Assembly: GCF_900142165.1 (NCBI RefSeq)
Contig: NZ_FQZY01000019.1
Location: 1-64,000, forward strand
From: Hespellia stercorisuis DSM 15480
Lineage (GTDB): Bacteria > Bacillota > Clostridia > Lachnospirales > Lachnospiraceae
Length of the DNA stretch: 64,000 bases
Direction of reading: 5' to 3'
Shown here piece by piece: positions 35,329-43,044 of the stretch. The notes beneath the pieces are model-generated. The model searched no databases. It was not told the DNA's origin and worked only from the letters and a program-made list of their open reading frames with translations. The stretch's first letter is position 1, and every line of letters starts with the position of its first letter. The position numbers and the translations under genes were made by a program.

Positions 35329-37008
35329 ATGGAATATAAAAGTGATATTGAGATTGCACAGGAAACACAGGCAAAACCGATTCGGGAGATAGCAGAAGGG
35401 CTGGGAATCCCGGAAAAATATATTGAGAATTATGGACCTTACAAGGCAAAAATTGACTATCGGTATTATAAGGATGAACTGGTTAACAGACCAGATGCAA
35501 AACTCATTCTGGTGACCGCAATCAACCCGACTCCGGCAGGGGAGGGAAAGACTACTGTGACGATCGGTGTTGCGGATGCCCTGAACCGACTGGGAAAGAA
35601 AGCCATGGTAGCGATGAGAGAGCCTTCGCTGGGACCGGTTTTCGGTATCAAGGGAGGGGCAGCTGGCGGTGGCTATGCACAGGTCGTTCCGATGGAGGAT
35701 ATCAATCTTCACTTTACAGGTGATCTGCACGCAATCGGAGCGGCGAACAATCTGCTGGCAGCCCTGATTGACAACCATATTCATCAGGGAAATGGACTCC
35801 GTATTGACACCAACCGCATCACATTCCGAAGAGCAGTGGATATGAATGACCGCCAGCTCCGCAACATTGTGGACGGGTTGGGTGCAAAGGTAGATGGAAC
35901 TACGAGACAGGACGGATTTGATATTACGGTTGCATCTGAGGTGATGGCGGTCTTCTGCCTGGCAAATGATATTATAGATTTGAAGGAACGTATTGCGAGA
36001 ATGATCGTTGCCTATGATTTGGAAGGAAAACCGGTGACTGCAGGACAGCTGAATGCCCAGGGGGCAATGGCGGCACTGCTGAAGGATGCGTTAAAGCCCA
36101 ATATGGTGCAGTCCCTGGAAGGGACTCCGGCGTTTGTACACGGCGGACCATTTGCCAATATTGCACACGGCTGTAACAGTGTGATTGCAACTAAGATGGG
36201 AAGTAAGCTGTCAGATTACATGATCACTGAGGCCGGATTCGGTGCGGATCTGGGAGCAGAAAAATTTGTGGATATCAAATGCAGAATGTCAGGTCTGCGG
36301 CCAAATGCTGTTATCTTAGTCGCTACAATCCGTGCCTTAAAATACAATGGAGGAGTGGCAAAAGCGGATCTGAATCAGGAAAATCTGGAGGCGCTGGAAA
36401 GAGGAATCCCAAATCTGCTGAAGCATATTGAGAACATTACGAAGGTATATCATCTGCCAACGGTGGTCGCAATTAATAAATTCGCAGCCGACACGGATGC
36501 AGAGCTGGCACTGGTTGAAAGCAAGTGCCGGGAGCTGGGCGTAAATGTGGCGCTTACGGATGTATGGGGAAGTGGCGGCGCAGGTGGTGAGGTATTGGCA
36601 CAGGAAGTCATTCGTCTGGCAGAAGGTGAGAGCTCCATGCAGTACGTATATGACACCGAAGCACCGGTGAAAGAAAAGATCGAGACCATTGCGAAGAAAG
36701 TTTATGGAGCGGACGGGGTAGAGTTTGCACCGAAGGCACTGAAAGAAATAAAGAATCTGGAGGCTCTTGGATATGGGAATCTGCCAATATGTATGGCGAA
36801 AACCCAGTATTCATTGACGGACAATGCAAAAGTACTTGGAAGACCGGAAGGCTTTAAGCTCACAATCCGCGACATTACTGCATCCGTGGGAGCCGGTTTC
36901 CTGGTGGCACTCACAGGAGACATTATGAAAATGCCGGGCCTGCCCAAGGTTCCGGCGGCAGAAAAAATAGATGTGGATGAAAATGGAGTTATCTCCGGAT
37001 TATTCTAA
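35329..37008 (+). CDS. fhs: Formate-tetrahydrofolate ligase (10-formyl-THF synthetase)
   Basis: A 559-residue enzyme of normal length for the family. The ATP-binding loop is [13 protein letters not shown] near residues 66-78, with [33 protein letters not shown] and the C-terminal [22 protein letters not shown] block. It couples formate plus THF plus ATP to 10-formyl-THF. In acetogens it runs in that direction; in glycine or purine fermenters the reverse gives ATP. Here it directly follows lpdA in the second glycine cleavage operon, connecting the T-protein product to formate. AACAGGAGG precedes the ATG. Confidence 0.97.
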   Translation: MEYKSDIEIAQETQAKPIREIAEGLGIPEKYIENYGPYKAKIDYRYYKDELVNRPDAKLILVTAINPTPAGEGKTTVTIGVADALNRLGKKAMVAMREPSLGPVFGIKGGAAGGGYAQVVPMEDINLHFTGDLHAIGAANNLLAALIDNHIHQGNGLRIDTNRITFRRAVDMNDRQLRNIVDGLGAKVDGTTRQDGFDITVASEVMAVFCLANDIIDLKERIARMIVAYDLEGKPVTAGQLNAQGAMAALLKDALKPNMVQSLEGTPAFVHGGPFANIAHGCNSVIATKMGSKLSDYMITEAGFGADLGAEKFVDIKCRMSGLRPNAVILVATIRALKYNGGVAKADLNQENLEALERGIPNLLKHIENITKVYHLPTVVAINKFAADTDAELALVESKCRELGVNVALTDVWGSGGAGGEVLAQEVIRLAEGESSMQYVYDTEAPVKEKIETIAKKVYGADGVEFAPKALKEIKNLEALGYGNLPICMAKTQYSLTDNAKVLGRPEGFKLTIRDITASVGAGFLVALTGDIMKMPGLPKVPAAEKIDVDENGVISGLF

Positions 37009-37035
37009 ATAATTTTAAGTAGGGAGAAGAACAAT

Positions 37036-37662
37036 ATGATGCTGGAAAGAAAAGTAACAGATTTTCTGGAGGTTCTGTCATCAGATGCACCTGTGCCGGG
37101 AGGCGGCGGTGCATCTGCCACAGTGGGCGCCATGGGAGTTGCACTTGGAATGATGGTCGGGAATCTGACTCTGGGCAAAAAGAAATATGCAGATGTGGAG
37201 CCGGATATCAAAGTGCTGATAGAAAAATCACAGACGCTGATGAAGGAACTGATACGACTGACCGATGAAGATGCCAGAGTTTTTGAACCGCTGTCCCAGG
37301 CGTATGGTCTTCCGAGAGATACCGAAGAGGAAAAACAGGCGAGAGAAATCATCATGGAAAAGGCTCTGTTGGAAGCAAGTCTCGTTCCGATGCAGATCGT
37401 GGAGAAAGCGTATGAATCGCTCTCCCTTCTCGAAGAGCTGGGAGAGAAAGGCACAAAAATAGCGATGAGTGATGTAGGGGTCGGAGCCTTGTTTGCAAGA
37501 GCCGCGCTGGAAGGCGCATCACTGAATATCTTTATCAACACAAAACTAATGAAGGATCGCGTGAAGGCGGAAGAACTCAACAAAAAAGCAGAAGCAATGA
37601 TTGCCAGCGGCAAAGCATTGTCAGACAAAGTGTACCTGGATGTGCTGGATAAGATTCGATAG
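37036..37662 (+). CDS. fchA: Methenyltetrahydrofolate cyclohydrolase (FTCD_C/FchA family)
   Basis: A 208-residue helical protein of the formimino-THF cyclodeaminase fold, with the signature SSDAPVPGGGGASATVGAMG near residues 14-33 and later SDVGVGALFARAALEGASLN. In clostridial one-carbon clusters this protein is the separate cyclohydrolase (FchA) for 10-formyl-THF and methenyl-THF. It sits between fhs and folD, as in acetogenic gene clusters. Because FolD is usually bifunctional, this gene may be redundant or may raise flux; cyclodeaminase activity on formimino-THF is also possible. Confidence 0.9.
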   Translation: MMLERKVTDFLEVLSSDAPVPGGGGASATVGAMGVALGMMVGNLTLGKKKYADVEPDIKVLIEKSQTLMKELIRLTDEDARVFEPLSQAYGLPRDTEEEKQAREIIMEKALLEASLVPMQIVEKAYESLSLLEELGEKGTKIAMSDVGVGALFARAALEGASLNIFINTKLMKDRVKAEELNKKAEAMIASGKALSDKVYLDVLDKIR

Positions 37663-37679
37663 GGAGGAGGCGTATAGTC

Positions 37680-38522
37680 ATGAAAGAGATAAGAGGTGCG
37701 GAGGTTGCAAAGGCATTAAAGGCACAGATGACGGAGGATATTGCCGCTCTTGGCGGGTACATTCCACAGCTTGTGATTGTGAGAGTGGGCGAGCGGCCGG
37801 ATGATATTTCCTATGAAAAGGGTGCAGCAAAGCGTGCCCTTGCAATGGGACTTCGCTGTACGTCCTTTGTGTTTGATGCAGAAATCAGTCACGAAGAGTT
37901 TGTAATGGAGTTCCAGAAAATTAACAAGGACCCGGAAGTGGATGGCATTCTGATGCTGCGCCCCCTTCCGAAGCAGATCAATGAAAAGGAAATAGAGCGT
38001 CTGATAGATCCAGGGAAAGATATTGACTGTATCGGCCCGATGAATCTTGCCAGGGTATTTGCGGGGGAGACAGATGCCTATGCGCCCTGCACAGCGGAGG
38101 CGGTTATGGAGATGCTGAAGTATGAGGGGATTGATCTGAAGGGAAAACGAGTGACGATTGTGGGCAGAAGTCTTGTGGTAGGAAAACCGCTGGCGATGCT
38201 GATGCTGGGGCAGCATGCAACTGTAACAATCTGCCATACAAGGACGGCGGATTTTCAGGGAACCTGCCACAATGCTGAGATTCTGGTCGCAGCTGCGGGA
38301 AAAGCAAAGATGATAAAAAAAGAACATGTTGCGGATGGTGCCATTGTCATCGACGTAGGAATCAATCTGGATGAGGAAGGAAATCTATGCGGAGATGTTG
38401 ACTATGAAGAGGTGAAAAAAACAGCAGGAATCGTGACTCCGGTTCCGGGCGGCGTCGGAAGTGTCACAACACTGGTTCTACTGAAACATCTGATTCAGGC
38501 AGCAAAACAAAAAAGAAGATAA
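37680..38522 (+). CDS. folD: Bifunctional methylene-THF dehydrogenase/methenyl-THF cyclohydrolase
   Basis: A 280-residue FolD with the nucleotide-binding [15 protein letters not shown] motif near residue 161, [28 protein letters not shown] and the C-terminal [18 protein letters not shown]. The usual active-site Lys is in [14 protein letters not shown] near residue 42. It oxidises methylene-THF from GcvT to methenyl-THF, or the reverse. It follows fchA by 17 bases with AGGGAGGAGG ahead. Confidence 0.96.
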   Translation: MKEIRGAEVAKALKAQMTEDIAALGGYIPQLVIVRVGERPDDISYEKGAAKRALAMGLRCTSFVFDAEISHEEFVMEFQKINKDPEVDGILMLRPLPKQINEKEIERLIDPGKDIDCIGPMNLARVFAGETDAYAPCTAEAVMEMLKYEGIDLKGKRVTIVGRSLVVGKPLAMLMLGQHATVTICHTRTADFQGTCHNAEILVAAAGKAKMIKKEHVADGAIVIDVGINLDEEGNLCGDVDYEEVKKTAGIVTPVPGGVGSVTTLVLLKHLIQAAKQKRR

Positions 38523-38536
38523 GAAGTGAAAATGCT

Positions 38537-39091
38537 ATGGATAAAAACAAAATTAAAGAAGGCGTTCGACTGATTCTGGAAGGGATCGGAGAAGACGTGA
38601 ATCGGGAGGGACTGCGAGAGACACCGGATCGAATTGCGAGAATGTACGAGGAGATCATGGCCGGTATGCTTCAGACCGCAGAAGAGCCGCTTTCAAAGCA
38701 GTTTCGTGCGGAAAATAACGAGATGATCGCAGAGAAGGATATCGTATTTTATTCTATGTGCGAGCATCACATGCTTCCATTCTGCGGAAAGGCGCACATT
38801 GCATATATACCGGATGGTTCCGTAGTCGGAATCAGTAAAATTGTCAGAGCAGTAGAGGTCTACGCAAAAAGGCTGCAGCTTCAGGAACAACTGACTGCTC
38901 AGATTGCAGATGCATTTGTGGAATATCTGCATCCCAGGGGAGTGATGGTAATAGTCGAGGCGGAGCACCTGTGTATGACGATGCGCGGCGTAAAAAAACC
39001 GGGAGCAAAAACGATATCATATGTAACCAGAGGGGTATTTGAAAAGAATCCGGAATTACAGAATGCGTTCTTTCGTATGGTACACAATTAG
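38537..39091 (+). CDS. folE: GTP cyclohydrolase I
   Basis: A 184-residue enzyme that makes dihydroneopterin triphosphate, the first step of folate synthesis. Zinc ligands are visible in [18 protein letters not shown] (Cys75, His78) and in [17 protein letters not shown] (Cys145). [14 protein letters not shown]-like sequence near residue 25 is typical. Its place inside a glycine cleavage/one-carbon operon, between folD and lplA, is unusual and suggests that folate cofactor supply is matched to the demand of the pathway. Confidence 0.96.
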   Translation: MDKNKIKEGVRLILEGIGEDVNREGLRETPDRIARMYEEIMAGMLQTAEEPLSKQFRAENNEMIAEKDIVFYSMCEHHMLPFCGKAHIAYIPDGSVVGISKIVRAVEVYAKRLQLQEQLTAQIADAFVEYLHPRGVMVIVEAEHLCMTMRGVKKPGAKTISYVTRGVFEKNPELQNAFFRMVHN

Positions 39092-39121
39092 CATTCAGAA
39101 ATCGCGGGAAAGGGGAATCCT

Positions 39122-40120
39122 ATGATAGAGCATATCACATACATAGAAAGCGACCAGTTAAATCCGTACAGGAATCTGGGACTGGAGGAACAGCTTCTGC
39201 TGAACTGTCAGGAGCAGGAGTGTATCTTATACTTATGGCAGAATAAACAGACGATTGTGATTGGCCGCAATCAGAATGCATGGAAGGAGTGTCTTACCCA
39301 TCAGTTAAGGGAGGATGGCGGTCATTTGGTTCGGCGGCTTTCCGGTGGCGGAGCGGTCTATCATGATCTGGGAAATCTGAACTTTACGTTTCTGGTCCGG
39401 AAAGAAAATTATGATCTGGAAAAGCAGCTGCAGGTGATTCTGAGAGCGGTGGAAATGCTCGGAATCTGTGCAGAAAAGTCAGGTCGCAACGACATTCTTG
39501 TGGATGGGAGAAAATTTTCGGGAAATGCATTTTATGAGACGGGGGATTATTGTTACCATCATGGTACATTGATGGTAGATGTCAATGTGAATGAGCTTTC
39601 CAGGTATCTGACAGTGTCAGAGGAAAAACTGAAGCTTAAAGGTGTGGATTCTGTCCGCTCACGGGTGGTGAATCTTCATGATCTGAATCCTGAGATTACC
39701 ATAGAAAGCCTGAAGATATCCCTGAAGAAAGCCTTTGAAGAGACTTACGGAATGCGGTCACAGGTCCGCAAAAAGGAAGATCTGAATGGGAAGGCGCTTG
39801 AGAAGTCAGTGAAGAAATTTGAATCCAGGGAATGGATTTACGGGCGAAAAATGGAATTTCAGGAAGAATTATCTCACCAGTTCCCGTGGGGCAGTCTTAC
39901 CATGCAGCTTCAGATCGATCAGGGGAAAATCAAAGATGTGATGATTTTTTCAGATTCCATGAAACCAGACATGATAGAAAGCATTCCAAAGTACTTGAAA
40001 AATCATACATATGAAAATCATGTGCTGACCTCAGAACTGAGCCTTTACTGGACAATGGATCCGCAGGAAGAGGCTATGATAGAGGATATACGCAGCTGGC
40101 TGGGAGCAGCAGAACTTTAA
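39122..40120 (+). CDS. lplA: Lipoate-protein ligase, copy 2
   Basis: A 332-residue ligase, same length as copy 1 with no gaps in the alignment and, by eye, well over 80 percent identical residues. VRRLSGGGAVYHDLGNLNF and RNDILVDGRKFSGNAFY are conserved. It is the last gene of operon 2, whereas copy 1 is in the middle of operon 1. The high similarity compared with the other duplicated genes suggests gene conversion or a later duplication. A promoter for the next gene begins 9 bases after its stop. Confidence 0.93.
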   Translation: MIEHITYIESDQLNPYRNLGLEEQLLLNCQEQECILYLWQNKQTIVIGRNQNAWKECLTHQLREDGGHLVRRLSGGGAVYHDLGNLNFTFLVRKENYDLEKQLQVILRAVEMLGICAEKSGRNDILVDGRKFSGNAFYETGDYCYHHGTLMVDVNVNELSRYLTVSEEKLKLKGVDSVRSRVVNLHDLNPEITIESLKISLKKAFEETYGMRSQVRKKEDLNGKALEKSVKKFESREWIYGRKMEFQEELSHQFPWGSLTMQLQIDQGKIKDVMIFSDSMKPDMIESIPKYLKNHTYENHVLTSELSLYWTMDPQEEAMIEDIRSWLGAAEL

Positions 40121-40128
40121 AAAACAGA

Positions 40129-40157
40129 TTGACGAACCCGTATGCCATGGTTATAAT
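40129..40157 (+). promoter_or_regulatory. Promoter ahead of the ABC-F leader
   Basis: TTGACG (40129-40134) and TATAAT (40152-40157) with an exact 17-base spacer make a strong promoter. Translation of the next gene starts only at 40582, so about 418 bases of leader are transcribed. Confidence 0.78.
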
Positions 40158-40228
40158 AAAAACACGCGGGTACCTGAACCGGTTGCTGATGATTGGCAGG
40201 GGACAGGCAGATCTGTGGATAAAACAAA

Positions 40229-40264
40229 ATGAAAGGTGGCTCCGGAAACATGAAAATGCAATAA
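40229..40264 (+). CDS. Possible leader peptide in the ABC-F 5' region
   Basis: An 11-codon frame (MKGGSGNMKMQ) begins at 40229 and ends with TAA at 40262-40264. Its second half lies inside the 5' arm of the long hairpin at 40241-40367, so a ribosome on this frame would melt that arm. The ribosome site is weak (GTGGAT 9 bases upstream). This is a proposed element of ribosome-mediated attenuation, not an established gene. Confidence 0.3.
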   Translation: MKGGSGNMKMQ

Positions 40265-40367
40265 TTGAACGTTATTTTTGAAAATGGTGACTTTGAGTCT
40301 TATACCGCCGGGTATAGGCTTTGATTCGATACCATTTCGTTCAGTTATTTTATGCTCATGTTCCGGA
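40241..40367 (+). other. Long imperfect hairpin in the ABC-F leader, candidate attenuator
   Basis: The arms at 40241-40271 and 40338-40367 are nearly complementary (TCCGGAA...TGAACG against CGTTCA...TTCCGGA). Inside, AATGGT (40283-40288) pairs with ACCATT (40331-40336), GAGTC with GATTC, and TATACC with GGTATA around a GCCG loop, so almost the whole 127 bases can form one hairpin. The T-rich run CACTTTATTTTTATATC follows. It may stop transcription unless a ribosome stalls upstream, and it may also end the preceding operon. The remaining leader (40381-40581) has a GCCTTC/GAAGGC stem at 40420-40436 and no other recognised element. Confidence 0.6.
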
Positions 40368-40581
40368 TGTCACTTTATTTTTATATCATTTTATACCCGA
40401 TTTTTGCGAACGCAGCCCTGCCTTCAGAAAGAAGGCGGCGGAAAACATCTGCTGCTTTAACAGGCGAAGTATGCGTCTGATGAGAGGCGGCAGTGAGCTG
40501 CTGTGCATGGGGAAAAATGTATTGTGACTTTACAGGGCGAGTGATAATCTCTTCTGAACGAAATGTTTAGGAGGGATTTTT

Positions 40582-42006
40582 TTGTTACTGAGAGCAGAGA
40601 ATATACAGAAAGAATATGGGATACAGGAAGTGTTTGATATCGAACGGATCGTCATTGAGGACGGTGCGAGAATCGGACTTGTGGGGCGTAATGGAACCGG
40701 AAAGAGCACACTTCTGGACGTCCTTGACGGGCGGACGGAGGCGGATCGGGGCGTCATAAAACGGTATTGCGAGATCGCCCGGATCCGGCAGGATTCCCAG
40801 TCGGAAGGCGAGCCGGAGGAGCAGATGGTCAGCAGGCTTGGTTTGCGAAAGAGTGCGGTGGAGAGCGGAGGCGAGAAGATGCGGCTTGCCATTGCGGCAG
40901 CATTTTCCAGGCATGCGCCGCTGCTGTTTGCGGATGAGCCGACCACTAACCTGGATATCGACGGAATCAAAATGCTCACGAAGATGCTTGCGGGATACCG
41001 CGGAGGGTTCGTTCTGGTGTCTCACGACCGGAAACTGCTGGACGATGTGTGCAGCCAGATCTGGGAGCTGGAGAATGGACAGTTACGGATTTTTGACGGA
41101 AACTATTCGGATTGGGCGGCGCAGAAGAAGCAGGAACGGGAGTTCCAGCAGTTTGAATATGAACAGTACCAGAAGGAAAAAGTCCGGCTGAACCATTCAA
41201 TCGTTGAGGTTCGGGAGGCGGCGCGGGTGATGAAGCGTCCGCCGAGAAAGATGGGACACAGTGAGTGGATGCTGTACAAGGGCATCGCGTCCGAGCAGCA
41301 GCGAAATGTATCCAACCGGGGAACAGCCATGAAGAGCAGGCTGGACCATCTGGAGAAAAAGGAGAAACCGGCACAACTCCCCCATGTGACCATGAAGGGG
41401 ATGCACACGACGAAGATCAAGGCGAAATATGCGGCAAAGATCGTGGATCTCACGGTGGAATTTGATGGACGCAAAGTGCTCAATCAGGCAGAGCTGTGGG
41501 TCGAATCCGGCAGGAAGACCTTTCTGACCGGTGGAAACGGCGCGGGGAAAAGTACACTGCTTGGTGCGCTGATGCAGAGACAGCCGGGAACATTTATCAC
41601 GGAGGATGCCAAAATCGGGTATTTTTCACAGGACCTGATGGAGCTGCAGGAGGAGAAGACCGTACTGGAAAATGTACTGTATACCGCGGCTGAGCCGGAG
41701 CATATCTGCCGGGCGGTGCTGGCGAATCTGTACATGGGTAGAGAGGACCTGCACAAACAGGTCTCCGTGCTGTCCGGAGGCGAACGGGTGAAGACCGCGC
41801 TGGGGAAACTTCTGGTGTCCGGGTGCAATTTCTGCATACTGGACGAACCTACCAATCACATGGATCTCTATACCATGGAGGGACTGGAGGCCATGCTCGC
41901 TGAGTACGAGGGCACACTTCTGGTGGTCAGTCATGACCGGAGACTTACGGAAAAGCTGGCGGATGTGGTATATGAGGTACGGGATGGAAGGTGCAGGGTG
42001 CTTTAG
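40582..42006 (+). CDS. ABC-F family ATPase, probable ribosome-protection protein
   Basis: A 474-residue protein with two ABC domains and no membrane segments. Domain 1 has GRNGTGKST near residue 36, the signature ESGGEKMRL and FADEPTTNLD. Domain 2 has GGNGAGKST near residue 316, LSGGERVKTALGKLL and LDEPTNHMD. The inter-domain linker (about 185-290) is charged and helical, as in ABC-F factors that enter the ribosomal exit site. Size and organisation fit the Lsa/Vga/VmlR-like antibiotic-resistance group, which displaces lincosamides, pleuromutilins and streptogramin A, but a housekeeping factor cannot be excluded. The start is TTG at 40582 after AGGAGGG. The long structured leader fits the attenuation known for this group. 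Confidence 0.85.
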   Translation: MLLRAENIQKEYGIQEVFDIERIVIEDGARIGLVGRNGTGKSTLLDVLDGRTEADRGVIKRYCEIARIRQDSQSEGEPEEQMVSRLGLRKSAVESGGEKMRLAIAAAFSRHAPLLFADEPTTNLDIDGIKMLTKMLAGYRGGFVLVSHDRKLLDDVCSQIWELENGQLRIFDGNYSDWAAQKKQEREFQQFEYEQYQKEKVRLNHSIVEVREAARVMKRPPRKMGHSEWMLYKGIASEQQRNVSNRGTAMKSRLDHLEKKEKPAQLPHVTMKGMHTTKIKAKYAAKIVDLTVEFDGRKVLNQAELWVESGRKTFLTGGNGAGKSTLLGALMQRQPGTFITEDAKIGYFSQDLMELQEEKTVLENVLYTAAEPEHICRAVLANLYMGREDLHKQVSVLSGGERVKTALGKLLVSGCNFCILDEPTNHMDLYTMEGLEAMLAEYEGTLLVVSHDRRLTEKLADVVYEVRDGRCRVL

Positions 42007-42028
42007 GAAAAGAAAAACAAAAATCCTC

Positions 42029-42061
42029 TTGACAAATATATATCGCAGTGCTATATATAAT
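42029..42061 (+). promoter_or_regulatory. Promoter of the PadR gene
   Basis: TTGACA (42029-42034) is followed by TATATA at 42052-42057 (17-base spacer) within an A/T-rich run that also contains TATAAT at 42056-42061. The spacer itself carries a copy-like segment (AATATATATCGCAGTG) of the repeat array described next. Confidence 0.65.
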
Positions 42062-42075
42062 ATATAACGAGGTGC

Positions 42076-42134
42076 GATACATTGTACTGAAATACATTGC
42101 AGTGGAACACATGCACTGAAATATATAGCGCTGA
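42076..42134 (+). repeat. Array of four degenerate 15-bp repeats before padR, probable operator
   Basis: Consecutive units are GATACATTGTACTGA, AATACATTGCAGTGG, AACACATGCACTGA and AATATATAGCGCTGA, at 42076, 42091, 42106 and 42120. Each has a dyad-like CAxTGCAxTG core. A fifth related segment lies in the promoter spacer at 42035-42050. The array lies in the 5' untranslated region, directly before AGGAGG and the padR start. It is probably a multi-site operator for the PadR protein. Confidence 0.6.
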
Positions 42135-42153
42135 CATACAGGAGGAGCATAGA

Positions 42154-42471
42154 ATGGATGCACATATTAAAAAAGTATATGTCCCGATGACAGAAACCGG
42201 TTTTTACATCCTGCTCTCTCTTCGGAAGGAGATGCACGGCTACAGCATTGTGCAGCAGGTCGAAGAGATGACAGGCGGTGAGGTCCGGCTGAGTCCCGGA
42301 ACGATGTACGGCTCACTCTCCAAGATGGAGAAGGATGGACTGATTGCATTTGTACGGGAGGAAGAAAAGAGGAAGATCTATCAGATCACCGAATTGGGAA
42401 TAGAAGTACTGGAACGAGAGATGAAGCGAATTGAGCGTTTATACCGGAACATGAAGGAGGCTGTGTCATGA
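42154..42471 (+). CDS. PadR-family transcriptional regulator
   Basis: A 105-residue PadR protein. The winged helix runs from TETGFYILLSLRKEMHGYSIVQQVEEMTGGEVRLSPGTMYGSLSKMEKDGLI, followed by a wing (REEEKRKIYQIT) and a C-terminal helix for dimerisation. I chose ATG 42154, preceded by AGGAGG, rather than a longer frame from 42097 that would run through the repeat array. It overlaps the following DUF2812 gene by four bases. PadR/DUF2812 pairs commonly work as a regulator and a membrane partner responding to envelope or drug stress. Confidence 0.9.
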   Translation: MDAHIKKVYVPMTETGFYILLSLRKEMHGYSIVQQVEEMTGGEVRLSPGTMYGSLSKMEKDGLIAFVREEEKRKIYQITELGIEVLEREMKRIERLYRNMKEAVS

Positions 42472-43016
42472 AAGAAACGAAGCTGGAAATCCGATTTTTT
42501 ACAATCACCGAGTATGAAAAAGAACAGGAGTATCTGCGCGAGCGGCATCAGTCCGGCTGGAAGTTTGTGGGGTATACGGTTCCCTGTTTTTATCATTTCG
42601 TAAAGTGCGAGCCGGAGGATGTGGTCTATCAATTGGACTACAACAAGGATGGGGCTGCACATAAGGATGAATATGTACAGATGTTTACAGACTGTGGGTG
42701 GGAATATCTGATGGATGTTCTGGGATACAGCTATTTTCGCAAGCCAGTCTCGGAGATGAAGGAGGACGAAGAGATCTTCTGTGATGACAGCTCCAGGCTG
42801 GATATGATCGGAAGAGTGTTCAAGGGAAGGATGATCCCGCTGATCGGTATTTTCCTTTGCTGCATCGTGCCGCAGATGTTCCGGGTGTTTCACCTTCAGG
42901 ATGCGGCGGACAGAGGCATCTTCTTTGTGTTCTGTGCACTGCTTGTATTGTATCTGATTCTATTCGTGCAGTTCGGTGTTCAATACTGGCGACTGAAGAA
43001 GAGAACAGAACGTTAG
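42468..43016 (+). CDS. DUF2812 membrane protein, partner of PadR
   Basis: A 182-residue protein with a soluble N-terminal DUF2812 domain (about 1-110: FFTITEYEKEQEYLRERHQSGWKF, then VVYQLDYNKD and GWEYLMDVLGYSYFRKP) and two transmembrane helices at about 120-138 and 148-170. It is translationally coupled to padR through an ATGA overlap. In this family the soluble domain is suspected to bind or sequester the regulator, but no mechanism has been settled. It converges on the histidine kinase gene with a 28-base gap and no clear terminator. Confidence 0.85.
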   Translation: MKETKLEIRFFTITEYEKEQEYLRERHQSGWKFVGYTVPCFYHFVKCEPEDVVYQLDYNKDGAAHKDEYVQMFTDCGWEYLMDVLGYSYFRKPVSEMKEDEEIFCDDSSRLDMIGRVFKGRMIPLIGIFLCCIVPQMFRVFHLQDAADRGIFFVFCALLVLYLILFVQFGVQYWRLKKRTER

Positions 43017-43044
43017 AGCGGAAACTGTCTGAAAAAATAAATCA

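Noticed and set aside
40232-40260. AAGGTGGCTCCGG looked like a T-box antiterminator motif
   Set aside because: The T-box core requires a TGGNACCGCG-like sequence and specifier and stem elements upstream; these are absent and the downstream gene is not an amino-acid gene.
40201-40581. Known folate- or purine-linked riboswitches (THF, ZTP) after the one-carbon operon
   Set aside because: Conserved words of those classes could not be found; the hairpin is better explained as an ABC-F leader.
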